The notes under the pieces: generated by a model
Databases searched by the model: none
The model's input: only the letters and a program-made list of their open reading frames with translations
Told to the model about the DNA's origin: nothing
Part shown: one piece after another, positions 16,009-25,229 of the stretch
Layout: each line of letters starts with the position of its first letter
Numbering within the stretch: position 1 is the first letter of the stretch
Translations under genes and position numbers: made by a program
Source of the DNA: Candidatus Accumulibacter similis
GTDB taxonomy: Bacteria > Pseudomonadota > Gammaproteobacteria > Burkholderiales > Rhodocyclaceae
Length of the DNA stretch: 64,000 nucleotides
Reading direction: 5' to 3'
NCBI GenBank assembly: GCA_013347225.1
Contig: CP054595.1
Coordinates: forward strand, 124,001 to 188,000

Positions 16009-17802
16009 TCATTCACCCACCACCCACCCCTCTCGCCGAGGATCCGCACCGCCGCTGAGACCGCCGCCACCCCTGCCGATCGCCTGCAGTCCGCTGCTCA
16101 TGCCGATCTCCCTGACTTCGTGGCCCAGCGATCTGAGTGCCTCGACGAAGGCGGGCGGGAAACGCCCTTCCTCGAGCAGAGTCGGCCCGTTGAGCGAGCC
16201 GAAGTTGGGCAGATCGATCGCCTCCTGCGGTGTCAGTTGCCAGTTCAGCGTCGCCTGCAGCAATTTTGCCGTGTAGTGGATGATCAGCGCACCGCCAGGC
16301 GAACCGCCGCTGAGCACCAGTTCACCCGTCCCTTCGTCGAAAACGAGCGTCGGGCTCATCGACGATCGCGGCCGCTTTCCTGGCTCGACGCGATTGGCGA
16401 TCGGCAACCCGCGATCGTCCCGTGGCAGGAACGAAAAATCGCTGAGCTGGTTGTTGAGGAGGAAGCCGCGCACCATCTGGCGAGCGCCAAAGGCGTCCTC
16501 GATGGTGCTGGTCATTGCCAGCGCGTTGCCAAGGCCATCGACGATACTGAGATGCGAAGTCCCGTACTCGACCTGTTCCGGCATCGAAGACTGTGTCGTC
16601 GTCAGCGCTTCCGGGACACCCGGTGCTGCCACCCTCATGCTGCGGTCGGCCTTGATCACTCGCGCACGGGCGGCAAGGTAGTCGGGCGCGATCAGCGAGT
16701 ACCAACTGCCGGCAGGCGCAGCAACAAAGGCCGGGTCGGCAATGTAGCGCGCGCGATCGGCAAAGGCGAGACGCGAAGCCTCGCTGTAGTGATGCAGCCA
16801 CTGCGGGTCACCAAGAGGCAGCGACGCAGCGGCAGTGCTGCCGAGGATGCCGAGAATCTGCGCAATCGCGATCGCTCCCGAACCGGGTGGCGGAAAACCG
16901 CAGATTCGATACCGGCGCGGCACCGTCTGCTGCGGCGGGACGTAGCCGCTGCAATAGGGCAGTCGCCGCTGTGGTTGATATCCCTCGAGGTCGCCCAGGC
17001 TCAGCTTGCCGGGGTTGTCCGGGTGGTCGCGGACCTTGTTCACGATCGCCTGCGCGATCTCTCCCTGGTGCAGGGCGCGCGCTCCCTCGCTGGCGATGCG
17101 GCGCATCACTGCGGCGAGTTCAGGATTCCGCAGGATGCTGCCGACCGCAACCGGCTGCCCCGCGCGATCGTAGAAATAGGCTGCCGCCTGGCGGTCCAGG
17201 CGCAGGTAGGGATCCGCCTTGAGCAATGCATGCAGCCGCTGACCGACCGGAAAACCGACCTCGGCGAGCCGGATGGCGGGCTCGAAGAGGCTTGCCCAAG
17301 GCAGTCGACCGTACTCCGCGTGCGCCATTTCGAGCATTCGCACGGTTCCGGGAACACCGACCGCCCGGCCTCCGATGCCTGCCTGGTGAAAGCTCATCGG
17401 CTTGCCATCGGCGCCGAGGAAGATGTCCTCAGTGGCAGCAGCCGGTGCCGTCTCGCGGCCATCGAAGGCGACCGTCCGTCGACCATCGTGGTGCAGCAGG
17501 AAGGCGCCGCCACCAATACCGCTCGACTGCGGTTCGACGAGACCAAGGACCATCTGCGCGGCGATCGCGGCATCGATCGCCGAACCGCCGGCTCGCAGCA
17601 TCGCTGCCCCCGCTTCGCTCGCGAGAGGATTTGCGGTCGCCACCGCGAAACGCTCGCCATACCAGCCCACCTGCCGACTGTGCCCGGCAACGCCTTCCGG
17701 TTGATGAATCTCCGCACTGGTGTCTGGTGAACGCGTGCCCGCCCCATTGCTGCAGCCACCAAGGAGTGCAAGCGCTGCGAAAAACAGGTAGGAAAGCCTC
17801 AT
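16009..17802 (-). CDS. ggt: Gamma-glutamyltransferase, predicted lipoprotein
   Basis: 597 residues, Ntn-hydrolase. The precursor cleaves itself before the catalytic Thr415 (VEYGTSHLSIVD) into large and small subunits; LSGGSPGG forms part of the gamma-glutamyl site. It hydrolyses or transfers the gamma-glutamyl group of glutathione in the periplasm. The signal peptide ends in a lipobox-like LLGGCSNG, so membrane anchoring is likely. The ATG at 17802 gives a complete signal peptide; upstream codons are not signal-like. Same strand as the DUF1615 lipoprotein, 58 bp upstream of it. Confidence 0.93.
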   Translation of the reverse strand: MRLSYLFFAALALLGGCSNGAGTRSPDTSAEIHQPEGVAGHSRQVGWYGERFAVATANPLASEAGAAMLRAGGSAIDAAIAAQMVLGLVEPQSSGIGGGAFLLHHDGRRTVAFDGRETAPAAATEDIFLGADGKPMSFHQAGIGGRAVGVPGTVRMLEMAHAEYGRLPWASLFEPAIRLAEVGFPVGQRLHALLKADPYLRLDRQAAAYFYDRAGQPVAVGSILRNPELAAVMRRIASEGARALHQGEIAQAIVNKVRDHPDNPGKLSLGDLEGYQPQRRLPYCSGYVPPQQTVPRRYRICGFPPPGSGAIAIAQILGILGSTAAASLPLGDPQWLHHYSEASRLAFADRARYIADPAFVAAPAGSWYSLIAPDYLAARARVIKADRSMRVAAPGVPEALTTTQSSMPEQVEYGTSHLSIVDGLGNALAMTSTIEDAFGARQMVRGFLLNNQLSDFSFLPRDDRGLPIANRVEPGKRPRSSMSPTLVFDEGTGELVLSGGSPGGALIIHYTAKLLQATLNWQLTPQEAIDLPNFGSLNGPTLLEEGRFPPAFVEALRSLGHEVREIGMSSGLQAIGRGGGGLSGGADPRREGWVVGE

Positions 17803-18186
17803 TGCGATACCCTGTTCGTTGATTGGCAGGAACCCCCGGCAGCAGCCCATGCCAGCGACCCAGACGCATGCGTCGGCAGAAGGCTGCGGGCCGCCCTCAT
17901 CTCCGGGCGGCGTCTCGTCCCACGGCGCCACTGCAGAACCGCGGCTGATCATCGCTTTGTCTCATCGAACGCCAGCCCCGTCAAGCCTTGCCGCGCAGCG
18001 ACGGCCCTCCTGGCGACACCGGTTTCACACCGACTTGTCAGAACGTGCCGACGCCGCAGGGACGAGAATCGCGCAGGCCACGCTGCAGGCGGCGACTGCA
18101 GCGCGTGCCACGGTGCCAGCCAGCCAACGAAGCGCTGTTGACGCCCGAACACCCACTACCGCGAGAACGCGGTATATTCTCACTCC
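17803..18186. other. Divergent intergenic region between ggt and queC
   Basis: No gene was recognised in 384 bp. Near queC there is a perfect 6-bp inverted repeat, ACCGCG/CGCGGT with loop AGAA (18158-18173), immediately followed by ATATT; the overlapping TATATT (18172-18177) could be a -10 element only 9 bp from the ATG, which would give a nearly leaderless message. No preQ1 aptamer was recognised. Confidence 0.4.
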
Positions 18187-18885
18187 ATGAGCAGACCGCT
18201 GTCAGAGGCAAGCCAACGCTGCGTCGTTCTCCTTTCGGGAGGGCTGGATTCGGCGACGACGCTGGCGATCGCCCGTGCCAGCGGCTTTGCGTGCCACTGT
18301 CTGTCGGTCGACTATGGGCAGCGTCACCGCAGCGAGTTGCGCGCAGCGGCAGCCGTTGCCGAGGCGCTGGCCGCCAGCGAGCATCGCGTACTCCGCCTGC
18401 ACCTCGAAGACTTCGGCGGTTCCGCGCTGACCGACGAGACCGTGGCACTGCCGGTGAATGGTCTGCGTCCGGGTGTCCCGGCCACCTACGTACCCGCCCG
18501 CAATACCGTCATGCTGTCGCTGGCGCTTGCCTGGGCCGAGGTTCTGCGAAGCCAGGATGTCTTCATCGGCGTCAACGCGGTGGACTACTCGGGCTATCCC
18601 GACTGCCGGCCGGAGTTCATCGCAGCTTTCGAACGCCTGGCGAACCTGGCGACCAAAGCCACGGTGGAGGGGTCGCCGCTGCGCATTCATGCGCCGCTGA
18701 TCGATCTCAGCAAGGCACAGATCATCCGCCGCGGCCTCGATCTCGGGCTCGACTACAGCCTGACCGTCTCCTGCTATCAGGCCGATGCGGCCGGACGCGC
18801 CTGCGGCGTGTGCGACTCGTGCCGTCTGCGGCGCGCCGGCTTTGCCGCCGCCGGCGTCGTCGATCCGACGCCTTACACCCCCTGA
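18187..18885 (+). CDS. queC: 7-cyano-7-deazaguanine synthase QueC
   Basis: 232 residues. ATP-dependent conversion of 7-carboxy-7-deazaguanine to preQ0 on the route to queuosine. The PP-loop SGGLDS is at 17-22, and the zinc site is formed by cysteines in CYQ, CGVCDSC and the following CR pattern near the C-terminus. No other queuosine gene is adjacent; a YeeE/YedE transporter follows 20 bp later. Confidence 0.95.
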   Translation: MSRPLSEASQRCVVLLSGGLDSATTLAIARASGFACHCLSVDYGQRHRSELRAAAAVAEALAASEHRVLRLHLEDFGGSALTDETVALPVNGLRPGVPATYVPARNTVMLSLALAWAEVLRSQDVFIGVNAVDYSGYPDCRPEFIAAFERLANLATKATVEGSPLRIHAPLIDLSKAQIIRRGLDLGLDYSLTVSCYQADAAGRACGVCDSCRLRRAGFAAAGVVDPTPYTP

Positions 18886-18905
18886 CCGATGCCGGAAGCG
18901 CGCCG

Positions 18906-20009
18906 ATGAGTGCCGCCGACCCCGCCGCCACCGTCATCTGGCTCGCCTTCGCCATCGGCCTGGTGTTTGGCGCGATCAGCGGCTGGACGCGCTTCTGCAC
19001 CATGGGGGCCGTTGCCGACATCGCCAACCTGGGTGACTGGGGTCGCATGCGCATGTGGTTGCTGGCAATCGCGCTGGCCGTTCTGGGTACGGCGGCGCTA
19101 CACTCGACGGGACTCATCGATGTCGACAAGTCGATCTACCGCAGTCGCAGCCTCCCTTGGCTGTCCCATGTCGTCGGTGGCCTCTGTTTCGGCTTCGGCA
19201 TGGTTCTCGCCTCGGGTTGCGCGGCCCGGACGCTGGTGCGCATCGGCGCCGGCAGTGTGAAAGCCGTGGTGGTGTTCATCGTCCTTGGCCTGGTCGCCTA
19301 CATGTCGATGCGCGGCGTGCTCGCAGTGTTCCGCGTCGAGGTGCTCGACGGCGTCGCATTGCATCTGCCTGCCGGTCAGGGCCTCCCCGACCTGATCGCG
19401 AGCCTCGGGTTGGCGCACGGGCCGACGCTGGCGAGTTGTGCTTCGCTTCTGGGCGGCGGCCTGCTGGCTCTCGTCCTCCTGCCTCGCCCCCGCCTTGCTG
19501 CCACGCAAGTCCTGGGCGGCGCCACCGTTGGCGCGCTTGTCGTCGCCGGCTGGTACGTCAGCGGACATCTGGGCTATCTCGCCGAGAACCCGGAGACGCT
19601 GCAGGAGGCCTTTCTCGCCACCAACAGCGGCCGCATGGAGTCGCTGACCTTCGTCGCGCCACAGGCTTACACGCTGGACCTGCTGCTTCTATGGTCGGAC
19701 AGCAGTCGCCGAGTGAGCTTCGCGATTGCCAGCGCGCTCGGCGTCGTCGTTGGCAGCCTCGGCCATTCGCTCCTCAGCGGCAGCTTTCGCTGGGAGGGCT
19801 TTCGCGATCTGGAGGACACCACCAACCATCTCGTCGGCGCCGCGCTGATGGGCTTCGGTGGTGTCGTCGCACTGGGATGCACGATCGGGCAAGGGATCAG
19901 CGGTGTCTCGACGCTCGCTGCCGGCTCTTTCCTCAGCCTGTTCGCCATCATCGCCGGCGCCCACCTGGCACTCGGCTACCAGTACTGGCGGGCGCAAAGC
20001 GGCGGCTGA
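18906..20009 (+). CDS. YeeE/YedE family (TsuA-like) sulfur-compound transporter
   Basis: 367 residues with about nine to ten membrane helices. The conserved cysteine motifs of the family are RFCTMG, ASGCAAR and LGCTIGQGISG, arranged as two internal repeats. Family members import thiosulfate or other sulfur species using these cysteines as relay sites. Located directly after queC, which may be chance co-orientation. The substrate is inferred from the family. Confidence 0.85.
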   Translation: MSAADPAATVIWLAFAIGLVFGAISGWTRFCTMGAVADIANLGDWGRMRMWLLAIALAVLGTAALHSTGLIDVDKSIYRSRSLPWLSHVVGGLCFGFGMVLASGCAARTLVRIGAGSVKAVVVFIVLGLVAYMSMRGVLAVFRVEVLDGVALHLPAGQGLPDLIASLGLAHGPTLASCASLLGGGLLALVLLPRPRLAATQVLGGATVGALVVAGWYVSGHLGYLAENPETLQEAFLATNSGRMESLTFVAPQAYTLDLLLLWSDSSRRVSFAIASALGVVVGSLGHSLLSGSFRWEGFRDLEDTTNHLVGAALMGFGGVVALGCTIGQGISGVSTLAAGSFLSLFAIIAGAHLALGYQYWRAQSGG

Positions 20010-20028
20010 AGCTGCGACGCCGCAGACC

Positions 20029-21342
20029 TCAACCACTTGCGGGCAAACGGTCGGCAGCCGGGACCCGCGCAATCAGCACCTTGTCAACGCGGTGGCGATC
20101 CATGTCGACCACCTCGAAGCGCAGATCCTCCACCACGAAGTGATCGGCCGGCAGCGGAACCTTGCCGAGAACATACATCACGAATCCACCCAAGGTATTG
20201 AAAGCGTTCTCCCCTTCTCCCGACAGTTCCGGATGGACGCCGAGAACCGACTTCAGGCGCTCGATCGACACGCTGCCGTCGGCCAGCCACGAGCCATCCT
20301 CGCGCACGACGATATCCAGTTCTTCCGGGGTATCGGACGTCGGCAGGTCGCCGACGATCGACGTCAGCACGTCGGTAAGCGTCACCAGGCCCTGCAATCC
20401 GCCGTACTCGTCCACCATCAGGGCGCATTGCTGATGCGCCCGACGGAAGGTCTCCAGCAACTGGATCGTCGTCACGCTCGCCGGAACGTAGAGCGCGGGC
20501 CGTACGAACGCTTCGACCGTCAGCGGCTGACCGAGCAGGACTCCCTTGAGCAGGTCGCTGGTCCGCAAGACGCCGACGATCCCGTCGAGACCATCCCGGC
20601 AAACGACGATGCGTCGGTACGGGCTGTCCGCCAGACGCTTGCGGATTTCCTCTTCGCTGTCGTTGAGGTCGAGCAGGTAGATGTCCTTGCGATGGGTCAT
20701 GATGGCGCTGATCCGCTGCTCGTCGAGGCGCAGGACATTGGAAACGATGGCCTGCTCGCTGGCGTGGAAGACGCCGGCGTCGGCACCCTGACCCATGAGG
20801 ACCTTGATCTCGTCGTCGGTGACCGTCGAGTCCTGCGTCCGGGGCGCGCCAAGCAGGCGCAGAATCAGACTGGAAGAGGACGACAGCAGCCATACCAGCG
20901 GCCTTGCCAGGCGCGACACGACGCCCATGGGCCCGGCGACGAACGACGCCACACGTTCCGGGGCCAGCAGGCCGAGACGCTTGGGGACCAGTTCCCCGAC
21001 GACCACCGAGCAATAGGTGACAGCCACCACCACCAGCGTCAGGGCGACCGCATCGGCGTGCGGCGCGAGCAGGGCAAACGAGCGCAACCACTCGGCCAGC
21101 GGCGCTGCCAGCGTGGCCTCGCCAATGGCACCACTGAGGATGCCGACCGTGGTGATTCCGACCTGAACGGTCGACAGAAAGGTCGACGGTTCCTGCTGCA
21201 ACGACAGCGCCGAGCGGGCCCCCGAGTGCCCGTCCTCGGACAGCTTCTGCAGGCGCGACTGACGCGACGAAACCACCGCGATCTCGGACATCGCCAGGAT
21301 GCCGTTGAGCACGATCAGGAGCAGCAACAGCGCAATGTCCAT
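20029..21342 (-). CDS. Hemolysin-family/CNNM protein with CBS domains (UPF0053)
   Basis: 437 residues. A DUF21/CNNM membrane domain (about 1-190, with TVQVGITTVGILSGAIGE and VVVGELVPKRLGLL) is followed by a CBS pair with IMTHRKDIYLLD and VCRDGLDGIVGVL, then a CorC_HlyC domain ending in LGKVPLPADHF. Family members are implicated in magnesium/cobalt or sodium transport; they are not toxins despite the name. The ATG at 21342 starts the first membrane helix (MDIALLLLLIVLNGILAMSE). Confidence 0.9.
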   Translation of the reverse strand: MDIALLLLLIVLNGILAMSEIAVVSSRQSRLQKLSEDGHSGARSALSLQQEPSTFLSTVQVGITTVGILSGAIGEATLAAPLAEWLRSFALLAPHADAVALTLVVVAVTYCSVVVGELVPKRLGLLAPERVASFVAGPMGVVSRLARPLVWLLSSSSSLILRLLGAPRTQDSTVTDDEIKVLMGQGADAGVFHASEQAIVSNVLRLDEQRISAIMTHRKDIYLLDLNDSEEEIRKRLADSPYRRIVVCRDGLDGIVGVLRTSDLLKGVLLGQPLTVEAFVRPALYVPASVTTIQLLETFRRAHQQCALMVDEYGGLQGLVTLTDVLTSIVGDLPTSDTPEELDIVVREDGSWLADGSVSIERLKSVLGVHPELSGEGENAFNTLGGFVMYVLGKVPLPADHFVVEDLRFEVVDMDRHRVDKVLIARVPAADRLPASG

Positions 21343-21591
21343 CGGCAATTCCGTCAATCGGCCGGCGCCGCCAGCCGCACGGCAGAGCGCGGATGGAGGT
21401 CGCTGCGCCGGGAGGGGTGATGTCTCTCGGGATCGGTCAAACGGCTGATCAGACCCTGATTGCCCGCGGTCCGCGGACCAGAGCGAAGACTCCAAGTCAA
21501 GATTATAGGACCTTTTCTGGCGGCCACGGCGCACTGGCCGCACCGCCGCCGATCCCGGCCATGGCACGATCAGCGGCAAGCGGTCTGGCGC

Positions 21592-21627
21592 CCGGCGAAC
21601 GCCAGCGCATGCGCTGGCGTTCGCCGG
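21592..21627. repeat. 36-bp perfect palindrome
   Basis: CCGGCGAACGCCAGCGCA is followed directly by its exact reverse complement, centred between 21609 and 21610. It lies between divergent genes (CNNM-type and transglycosylase), where no terminator is expected for either. As RNA it would form a long hairpin with essentially no loop; as DNA it could be an operator, a recombination site or a relic of an interspersed repeat. A TTGACC hexamer follows 6 bp later. Confidence 0.75.
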
Positions 21628-21633
21628 AGGGGG

Positions 21634-21662
21634 TTGACCAAAGCGTCATTAATCAATAGAGT
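21634..21662 (+). promoter_or_regulatory. Possible sigma-70 promoter for the lytic transglycosylase gene
   Basis: TTGACC (21634-21639), a 17-bp spacer that is AT-rich against the background, and TAGAGT (21657-21662). The leader would be about 190 bases. It sits just downstream of the 36-bp palindrome. Inference from hexamer matches only. Confidence 0.35.
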
Positions 21663-21859
21663 CGAGGCCCTCCAGTAGCAACGAGACAGATCGTAGCGTC
21701 TTCGCTGCATCTTTGCCGCCCTGTTCCCGAGCTTTTCCCGAGAACAGAGTTCCGGCCTCAGGGGTTACATTCCCCAAGAATTCGAGGCTTTGCACCCGCC
21801 TGCAACCGTCCATCGTCGCGTTGCCGTTCCTGCGCGATGACCAAAGTGAAGGAGAGAGC

Positions 21860-22540
21860 ATGTCCGCAACAATTGCATTGAAAGGCATCACCGCACGTCG
21901 CGTCGACCTGAGTCTGAGTCTTCTCCAGCACAGCCTGATGATCGTCGGGCTGATGCTGCTTCTCGGTAGCTTCAAGCACTGGATCGAGGGAAACGCCGCC
22001 GACAACGCGCAAGCGGTTGTGAGCAGCGACGCCGCAACCCCGCCAGAAACACCGACCGACGAAACAGGGGCAACCCGACAGCCGATCTTGACCGCGCGCC
22101 TGCATCGAGTCCTGGACTCCGTGTCGCGGCGCTACCGCGTGGCACCGGAAGCCCTGGTGCCGGTTTTCGAGGCGGCAGAGCGGGTAGGCCGCGAACGGCG
22201 CGTCGACCCGCTGCTGATCATCGCCATCATCGGCATCGAATCGCGCTTCAATCCCTTCGCCGAAAGCCCGGTGGGTGCCAAGGGACTGATGCAGGTGATT
22301 CCGGGCTACCACCTGGACAAGGTCCCGGCGGGCGCGGGCGAAACGCCGTTTCTCGATCCGGTCACGAACATCCAGGTCGGCGTCCACGTGCTCGAGGAGG
22401 CCATTCGCTGGCGTGGCAGTCTGACCGCAGGTCTGCAGCACTACGGCGGCGCTCCTGATGATCCCGAAACCGGCTACGCCAACAAGGTCATGGCGGAGAA
22501 GGAACGGCTCGAGCAGGCGGCACGCCGAGGTCGCGCCTGA
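21860..22540 (+). CDS. Membrane-anchored lytic transglycosylase, SLT domain
   Basis: 226 residues. One N-terminal membrane helix (about 22-37), a Pro/Thr-rich linker, then a lysozyme-like SLT domain with catalytic Glu127 in GIESRFNPFAES and the following GAKGLMQVIP and HYGGAP motifs. It cleaves peptidoglycan in the periplasm, releasing anhydro-muropeptides. The start is set by GGAGAG 5 bp upstream. Short compared with multi-domain MltC/Slt enzymes. Confidence 0.9.
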   Translation: MSATIALKGITARRVDLSLSLLQHSLMIVGLMLLLGSFKHWIEGNAADNAQAVVSSDAATPPETPTDETGATRQPILTARLHRVLDSVSRRYRVAPEALVPVFEAAERVGRERRVDPLLIIAIIGIESRFNPFAESPVGAKGLMQVIPGYHLDKVPAGAGETPFLDPVTNIQVGVHVLEEAIRWRGSLTAGLQHYGGAPDDPETGYANKVMAEKERLEQAARRGRA

Positions 22541-22687
22541 GCGAAAGCGTCCCCCGCTCAGCGACCCGCAACACGCGCCGCCAAACCAGTTGCACGCCGC
22601 GGCACCTGCCCGCACCGCGCGTCGCCACCGATCCTCGCCATGGCTGCGGCGGATCGGCGCCTTGCCTGAGGTGAGGTCGCAGGGAAT

Positions 22688-25201
22688 TCACCTGCCGTCT
22701 GCTTGTCGTCCTGTTGACTCAACGCCGTGCTGGTAGCGCGCTCCGGCACCGGCGATTCGCCTGATGGCCTGCCTGGCTTCAAGTGAGAGAACCAGTTCGG
22801 AATGGGCGAACGGCGTCATCAACCGCTCGTCGAAGTACAACCGATCGTCTTCCTCCTCACGCAGGTAATCGGCTTCGATGAGGTTTCCAATGAAGGCCGA
22901 AAAGGTCGCCTTCTCGGGAAGCTCGGAGGTATTGAACTCGTAGAGCAGGGACAGCCGCTGCGCCAGCAGATGGCAGTTGTCTTCCAGTTGCCGCCGGGTC
23001 ATCCGGCCACTGCCGTGTCGCTGCAGCAGTGCGAGGGTGAGGAAGTGACGCTCGAGCAGCGGACGCATCGTCTCGCCGAGAAGATGCAAGTCCGCGAACT
23101 CTTCGCTGATCGCTTCCGGCGCAGCGATCTCCGACTCCCCCGCGGAACACAGCAACAGCCGGCGTGCGGCCAGGACGCGAATCGCCGCCTCAGTTGCCGA
23201 CTCCAGTTCATCGCTCGACCAGCGGAGGAAGAGTTCGGCCCGCATGAGTCCGCAAATGCCAGAGGCCGCCTGCACCACGCGCGCGCGATCGAGCTTGCGG
23301 TTCAGGCTCAGCAGACAGGCGATGACCGCCGGTAGTGCGAAGAGATGCAGGACATTGTTGCGGAAATAGGCGAGCAGCGGCGCCTGCCTGTCACGCACGC
23401 GGATCAGATCGCCCAGCGGGTCTGCGAAACGTTCGACGACCATCAAGCGCTCGTTGTAGGCGATGATCGCCGCCGCTTCGAGCGCACAGGGGATGCTGCT
23501 CGGCGCGTAGGGAATCTCGCCGGCCAGCGCCTCATAGTGCGCGATCATTCGCCGCAGCGCGTGCTCGTCGGCGGTATGCTTGGGCGTCGCCAGAAGCGCC
23601 AGCGCCATCAGATTGACCGGGTTGAGGACGGCCGCCTCGTTGATCCGCTTGGCAAGTTCGGCTGCTGCGCTGCGGGTGACGCTGCGCGACCACGGCGGCT
23701 CGCTGTTGCCATCCGTGTCTCGCCAGTCCGGTTGATGCTGATCGAGAAAGCCTGCCAGGGCAAGCGGCTGGCCAAAGTTCACGTGCACCTTGCCGAACAC
23801 CCGCTTGATGGACCGCACGCTGCGCAACACGCCGAAGAGCGACTCCCGCTGTTTCGGTTTGCCGGCCAGTTCGCCGAGATAGGTACTGCCTTCGATGATC
23901 TTCTCGTAGCCGATGTACACCGGCACGAAGAGCAGTGGACGCGCATGCTCACGAATGAAGCTTTGCACGGTCATGCCGAGTATCCCTGCCTTCGGTGTCA
24001 GCATCCGCCCGCTGCGACTGCGTCCGCCCTCGATGAAGTATTCGATCGGAAAGCCGCGCGCCAGCATCAGATGGAGGTACTCATGGAACACGGCAGCGTA
24101 CAAGGGTTCACCCTTGAAACTGCGGCGCAGGAAGAACGCTCCCCCACGACGCAACAGGCCGCCAACCAGGGGCAGATCGAGGTTGGCACCGGCAGCGATA
24201 TGGGGCGGGGTCAGCCCCTGCCGGAGAATGACGTACGACAGCAGCAGGTAATCGACGTGGCTTCGGTGACAGGGAACATAGACGATCTCCTGGCCGGCCG
24301 CGATGCGTGTCACGGCATCGAAGTTGTGCAGCTCGATGCCGTCGTAGAGCCTCGTCCATAGCCACGACAGGAAGAGCTCGAAGGCGCGCACGACTCCATA
24401 CGAGTAGTCGGAGGCGATTTCGAGCGCGAAGCGGCCGGCTCGCGCCCTCGCTTCGGCAACCGGGATACCGTGTGTCAGCGCCTCCTGCGCGATCGCCGCG
24501 CGTACCCGTTCGCCGGCAACCACCGCGTTGACCTGCGTGTTGCGGTGCGACAGGTCGGGGCCGATCGCCATCTGCCGCTGGCGGCGGAAATGCACGCGCA
24601 GGACGCGCGCCAGCTTGCGCAGCGCCTGTTCCTCGTCGAGTCCGCCCTGCAGGAGGTGACGCAACGATAGCGGCGGGTTGTAACGCACCAGAACACTGCG
24701 GCCATGAAAGAGAATGGCCGCCAGTTGTCGCCAGGCGCCCGGCGGGCGCCAGGTTTCCGAAAACAGGGCCTTCAGGACCGAATCCTGTTTGTCGGGACGG
24801 CGTCCCCAGAGAATCACCACCGGCACCAACTGGACGTCCATCTGCGGATCAGCGACGGCCTCATGCATCAGGCCGGCCAGCAAGGCCGAATAACTGTCAC
24901 CATTGCGCGCCCTGCCAGCCAGGCTGCGATCGCGGTTGAGGAAGAAAAACGAGCGCGGCCAGCGCTGCCGGCCGATCAGCAGCGGCGAGTCGGCTCGCGG
25001 CAGCCCGGCGCGCCGCGACTCCTCAAGAAGCAGCAGGAGATTGGAGAGATGCCTGTCTTGCAGCACGTAGCACACCGGCTTCGCCGCATCGAGCTGCAGC
25101 TCTTGCGGATTCGCCGGGAAGACCGTTGTGCGTACCCAGGCATAGAGGACCCGGCGCGCCAGCGGCAGGAACCAGTGCGAAAGCTTGAAAGCCTTGTCCA
25201 C
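22688..25201 (-). CDS. plsB: Glycerol-3-phosphate 1-O-acyltransferase PlsB
   Basis: 837 residues, the usual length. It transfers an acyl chain from acyl-ACP or acyl-CoA to sn-glycerol-3-phosphate, the first step of phospholipid synthesis, at the inner membrane. Acyltransferase motifs: HRSHVD with His312 and Asp317, GAFFLRRSF, EGGRSRSGR and VPVYIGYE. Located 28 bp after the EF-G-like gene on the same strand, so the two probably share a transcript. Confidence 0.95.
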   Translation of the reverse strand: MDKAFKLSHWFLPLARRVLYAWVRTTVFPANPQELQLDAAKPVCYVLQDRHLSNLLLLLEESRRAGLPRADSPLLIGRQRWPRSFFFLNRDRSLAGRARNGDSYSALLAGLMHEAVADPQMDVQLVPVVILWGRRPDKQDSVLKALFSETWRPPGAWRQLAAILFHGRSVLVRYNPPLSLRHLLQGGLDEEQALRKLARVLRVHFRRQRQMAIGPDLSHRNTQVNAVVAGERVRAAIAQEALTHGIPVAEARARAGRFALEIASDYSYGVVRAFELFLSWLWTRLYDGIELHNFDAVTRIAAGQEIVYVPCHRSHVDYLLLSYVILRQGLTPPHIAAGANLDLPLVGGLLRRGGAFFLRRSFKGEPLYAAVFHEYLHLMLARGFPIEYFIEGGRSRSGRMLTPKAGILGMTVQSFIREHARPLLFVPVYIGYEKIIEGSTYLGELAGKPKQRESLFGVLRSVRSIKRVFGKVHVNFGQPLALAGFLDQHQPDWRDTDGNSEPPWSRSVTRSAAAELAKRINEAAVLNPVNLMALALLATPKHTADEHALRRMIAHYEALAGEIPYAPSSIPCALEAAAIIAYNERLMVVERFADPLGDLIRVRDRQAPLLAYFRNNVLHLFALPAVIACLLSLNRKLDRARVVQAASGICGLMRAELFLRWSSDELESATEAAIRVLAARRLLLCSAGESEIAAPEAISEEFADLHLLGETMRPLLERHFLTLALLQRHGSGRMTRRQLEDNCHLLAQRLSLLYEFNTSELPEKATFSAFIGNLIEADYLREEEDDRLYFDERLMTPFAHSELVLSLEARQAIRRIAGAGARYQHGVESTGRQADGR

Positions 25202-25229
25202 GGGCTCGCGACGCCGTTGTCAGTCGCCG

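Noticed and set aside
18158..18177. A preQ1 riboswitch before queC
   Set aside because: Only a 6-bp hairpin next to a TATATT is present; the conserved preQ1 aptamer bases and the pseudoknot tail are absent, and there is too little leader.
17988..20009. A 673-codon frame covering queC and the YeeE/YedE gene
   Set aside because: Only the part from 18906 is membrane-protein-like; the first 300 codons are a shifted reading of queC, which is clearly coded in another frame.
20029..21342. Calling the CNNM/CBS protein a haemolysin toxin
   Set aside because: The name is historical. The domain order (DUF21, CBS pair, CorC_HlyC) fits an ion-transport-related membrane protein.
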